Assembly: GCF_012033785.1 (NCBI RefSeq)
Contig: NZ_JAAVJC010000004.1
Span: 1 to 59,854 of the forward strand
Direction of reading: 5' to 3'
DNA length: 59,854 nucleotides
DNA from: Streptomyces bohaiensis
Lineage (GTDB): Bacteria; Actinomycetota; Actinomycetes; Streptomycetales; Streptomycetaceae
Positions 59,638 to 59,854 of the stretch are shown here, in pieces. The position numbers and the translations under genes were made by a program. Numbering within the stretch: position 1 is the stretch's first letter; every line of letters starts with the position of its first letter. The notes below the pieces were generated by a model, which searched no databases, was not told where the DNA came from, and saw only the letters and a program-made list of their open reading frames with translations.

Positions 59638-59854
59638 TCAGGGGGTCGCGGCGAGCGCCTCGACCAGCAGCGGAACCGTCTGACGGCGCTGCCAGTCGCG
59701 GGCGCCGAGCTGCCGCAGCGCCTCGTCGACCCCCGCCGCGTCGGCCTCCGCGGGCGGCTCCCAGCACAGTCGTCGGACGGTGTCAGGGGTGAGCAGGTTC
59801 TCCTGCGGCAGGTTCAGCTCCTCGGCCCGCTCGGTCACGGCGGCGCGCGCCGCC
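59638..59854 (-). CDS. rnd: Ribonuclease D, C-terminal fragment
   Basis: The last 71 codons of a minus-strand gene whose start lies beyond the window. The sequence RAEELNLPQENLLTPDTVRRLCWEPP followed by ALRQLGARDWQRRQTVPLLVEAL matches the C-terminal end of actinobacterial HRDC-domain ribonuclease D, a 3'-5' exonuclease of RNA maturation. The catalytic domain is not visible, so the assignment rests on this tail and position next to fadA. Confidence 0.75.
   Translation of the reverse strand, partial: AARAAVTERAEELNLPQENLLTPDTVRRLCWEPPAEADAAGVDEALRQLGARDWQRRQTVPLLVEALAATP

Overview
This window is high-GC actinobacterial DNA, almost certainly from Streptomyces or a close relative. Codon third positions are nearly all G or C, GTG starts and ATGA/GTGA stop-start overlaps are common, and most gene ends carry long GC-rich hairpins. 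From memory, the backbone follows the S. coelicolor SCO5975-SCO6027 region: arcA-arcB, the HTH-fused MurA paralogue, aconitase, ngcEFG, a ROK regulator, xylFGH, dxs, then a fadB/fadA pair. Islands without obvious counterparts sit between these landmarks.

Left part (1-17863): the end of mmuM; arginine deiminase and ornithine carbamoyltransferase (arcA-arcB); a divergent TetR/UvrA-like drug-response pair; a DUF574-type methyltransferase; two translationally coupled secreted proteins (ThuA plus PQQ-type sugar dehydrogenase, then a cupredoxin/Ig-like/DUF1080 protein) facing a divergent two-domain laccase; a SnoaL-like protein; a DUF4177 protein; and a lipoprotein plus secreted-protein pair.

Metal island (18476-25740): a FecCD-type permease, ATPase and binding lipoprotein, a convergent MFS exporter, and a tightly coupled trio (class I methyltransferase, DUF364 putative metal-chelation protein, SbnA/cysteine-synthase-like PLP enzyme). 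The divergent MFS/methyltransferase promoter region holds a near-perfect Zur-box-like palindrome. The most economical reading is a zinc-controlled small metallophore system with its own synthesis, export and uptake and no NRPS. It does not match a pathway I can name and is the leading candidate for an undescribed system.

Middle (25877-30431): a Cys-rich pentapeptide-repeat protein, the XRE-MurA fusion whose start codon lies in a perfect palindrome, and a DUF1648/YtrA-type GntR pair.

Lasso peptide island (30511-36922, minus strand): a SARP regulator, two tandem precursors, cyclase C, RRE B1, protease B2 and a MauE-like/ABC exporter fusion. Both precursor cores resemble LP2006, the class IV lasso peptide: an 8-residue Gly1-Asp8 ring and two tail cysteines. 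The island lies between two genes that I remember as neighbours in S. coelicolor.

Right part (37604-59854): aconitase; the NgcEFG importer for N-acetylglucosamine/chitobiose with a possible DasR site; the ROK regulator (Rok7B7-like); the XylFGH xylose importer; dxs; two GNAT proteins; a glutaminyl cyclase; a degenerate LCP protein; fatty acid beta-oxidation fadA/fadB; and the 3' end of a ribonuclease D gene. No tRNA, rRNA, CRISPR array, transposase or phage gene was recognised.
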